Assembly (NCBI GenBank): GCA_903929655.1
Contig: CAIYVS010000218.1
Location: forward strand, 1 to 5,459
Direction: 5' to 3'
Source: an uncultured Bacteroidota bacterium
Lineage (GTDB): Bacteria; Bacteroidota; Bacteroidia; Chitinophagales; Chitinophagaceae
DNA: 5,459 nucleotides
The position numbers and the translations under genes were made by a program. Below the pieces are notes generated by a model. The model was given only the letters and a program-made list of their open reading frames with translations. It was not told where the DNA came from and did not search any database. Positions 5,386 through 5,459 of this stretch are shown piece after piece; positions within the stretch are counted from its first letter, which is position 1; each line of letters opens with the position of its first letter.

Positions 5386-5459
5386 GTTATAGCAGCAGTG
5401 CGTGCGCCCAGTTTCGGAGCCTAGAGCTCCCAGCCAGCTCAGGCAGGATTTGCGCGGGA
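5386..5459. other. GC-rich edge segment of uncertain origin
   Basis: The last 70 or so bases are about 65% GC, against about 22% in the adjoining gene and about 40% in the rest. No gene start, RNA gene or insertion sequence end can be named from so short a piece. On the minus strand one frame reads to a TAA at 5387-5389 and would give the last 23 residues of an upstream protein, PAQILPELAGSS then RLRNWAHALLL. The frame of the downstream membrane protein is also open throughout. The segment may be the end of another gene, a dispersed repeat at which an assembly stopped, or a chimeric join. Confidence 0.45.
5419..5444. other. Stem-loop in the GC-rich edge segment
   Basis: GCCT-a-GAGCT pairs with AGCTCAGGC around a 7-base loop CCCAGCC: nine base pairs with one bulged A. 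It is the strongest hairpin noticed in the window. On neither strand is it followed by a T run, so it does not look like an ordinary intrinsic terminator. It may belong to a repeat or a structured RNA leader. Confidence 0.5.

Noticed and set aside
5430..5459. AGCTCAGG stretch resembling a tRNA D-arm
   Set aside because: No acceptor stem, anticodon arm or T-arm (GGTTCRA) can be built around it on either strand within the window.

Overview
The window looks like a piece of a Bacteroidota genome, most likely from the Chitinophagia/Sphingobacteriia side (an inference). The reasons are the protein families, the near absence of Shine-Dalgarno sequences, a perfect match to the Bacteroidetes promoter pattern (TTTG, 19 bases, TAnnTTTG), and a NarL-type regulator ending in the phylum-typical EKIGVRNTAGLVLYAVKNGI. 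Every gene I can support lies on the minus strand, so the window reads from right to left.

Right part (5459 to 3521): a short GC-rich edge segment (about 65% GC) contains a good hairpin. It is followed by a very AT-rich gene (about 22% GC) for a small multi-pass membrane protein of unknown function. That gene overlaps, through a GTGA junction, a GTG-started histidine kinase of the HisKA_3/NarX type. Twelve bases later comes a NarL/FixJ response regulator. These form one probable operon: a membrane protein plus a two-component pair whose kinase has almost no sensor domain of its own. After the regulator stop codon the same frame stays open for 36 more codons. No convincing terminator was found in the 263-base gap that follows.

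Left part (3311 to 1): a clear promoter drives a TetR-family repressor gene, with an inverted repeat (TTAAC-N6-GTTAA) between the -7 element and the start codon. The repressor is followed at spacings of 6, 21 and 5 bases by a TolC-type outer membrane channel, a lipoprotein HlyD-type periplasmic adaptor, and the first 117 codons of an ABC-2 type ATPase that runs off the window. This is a tripartite ABC exporter operon of the YbhF/YbhG kind, very probably autoregulated by its TetR protein. The ABC-2 permease genes would lie beyond base 1.

The exporter operon is a known type. The less ordinary parts are the right-hand edge (three abrupt changes of base composition within about 500 bases, with two consecutive non-ATG starts), the coupled membrane protein/kinase arrangement, and the open frame after the response regulator.
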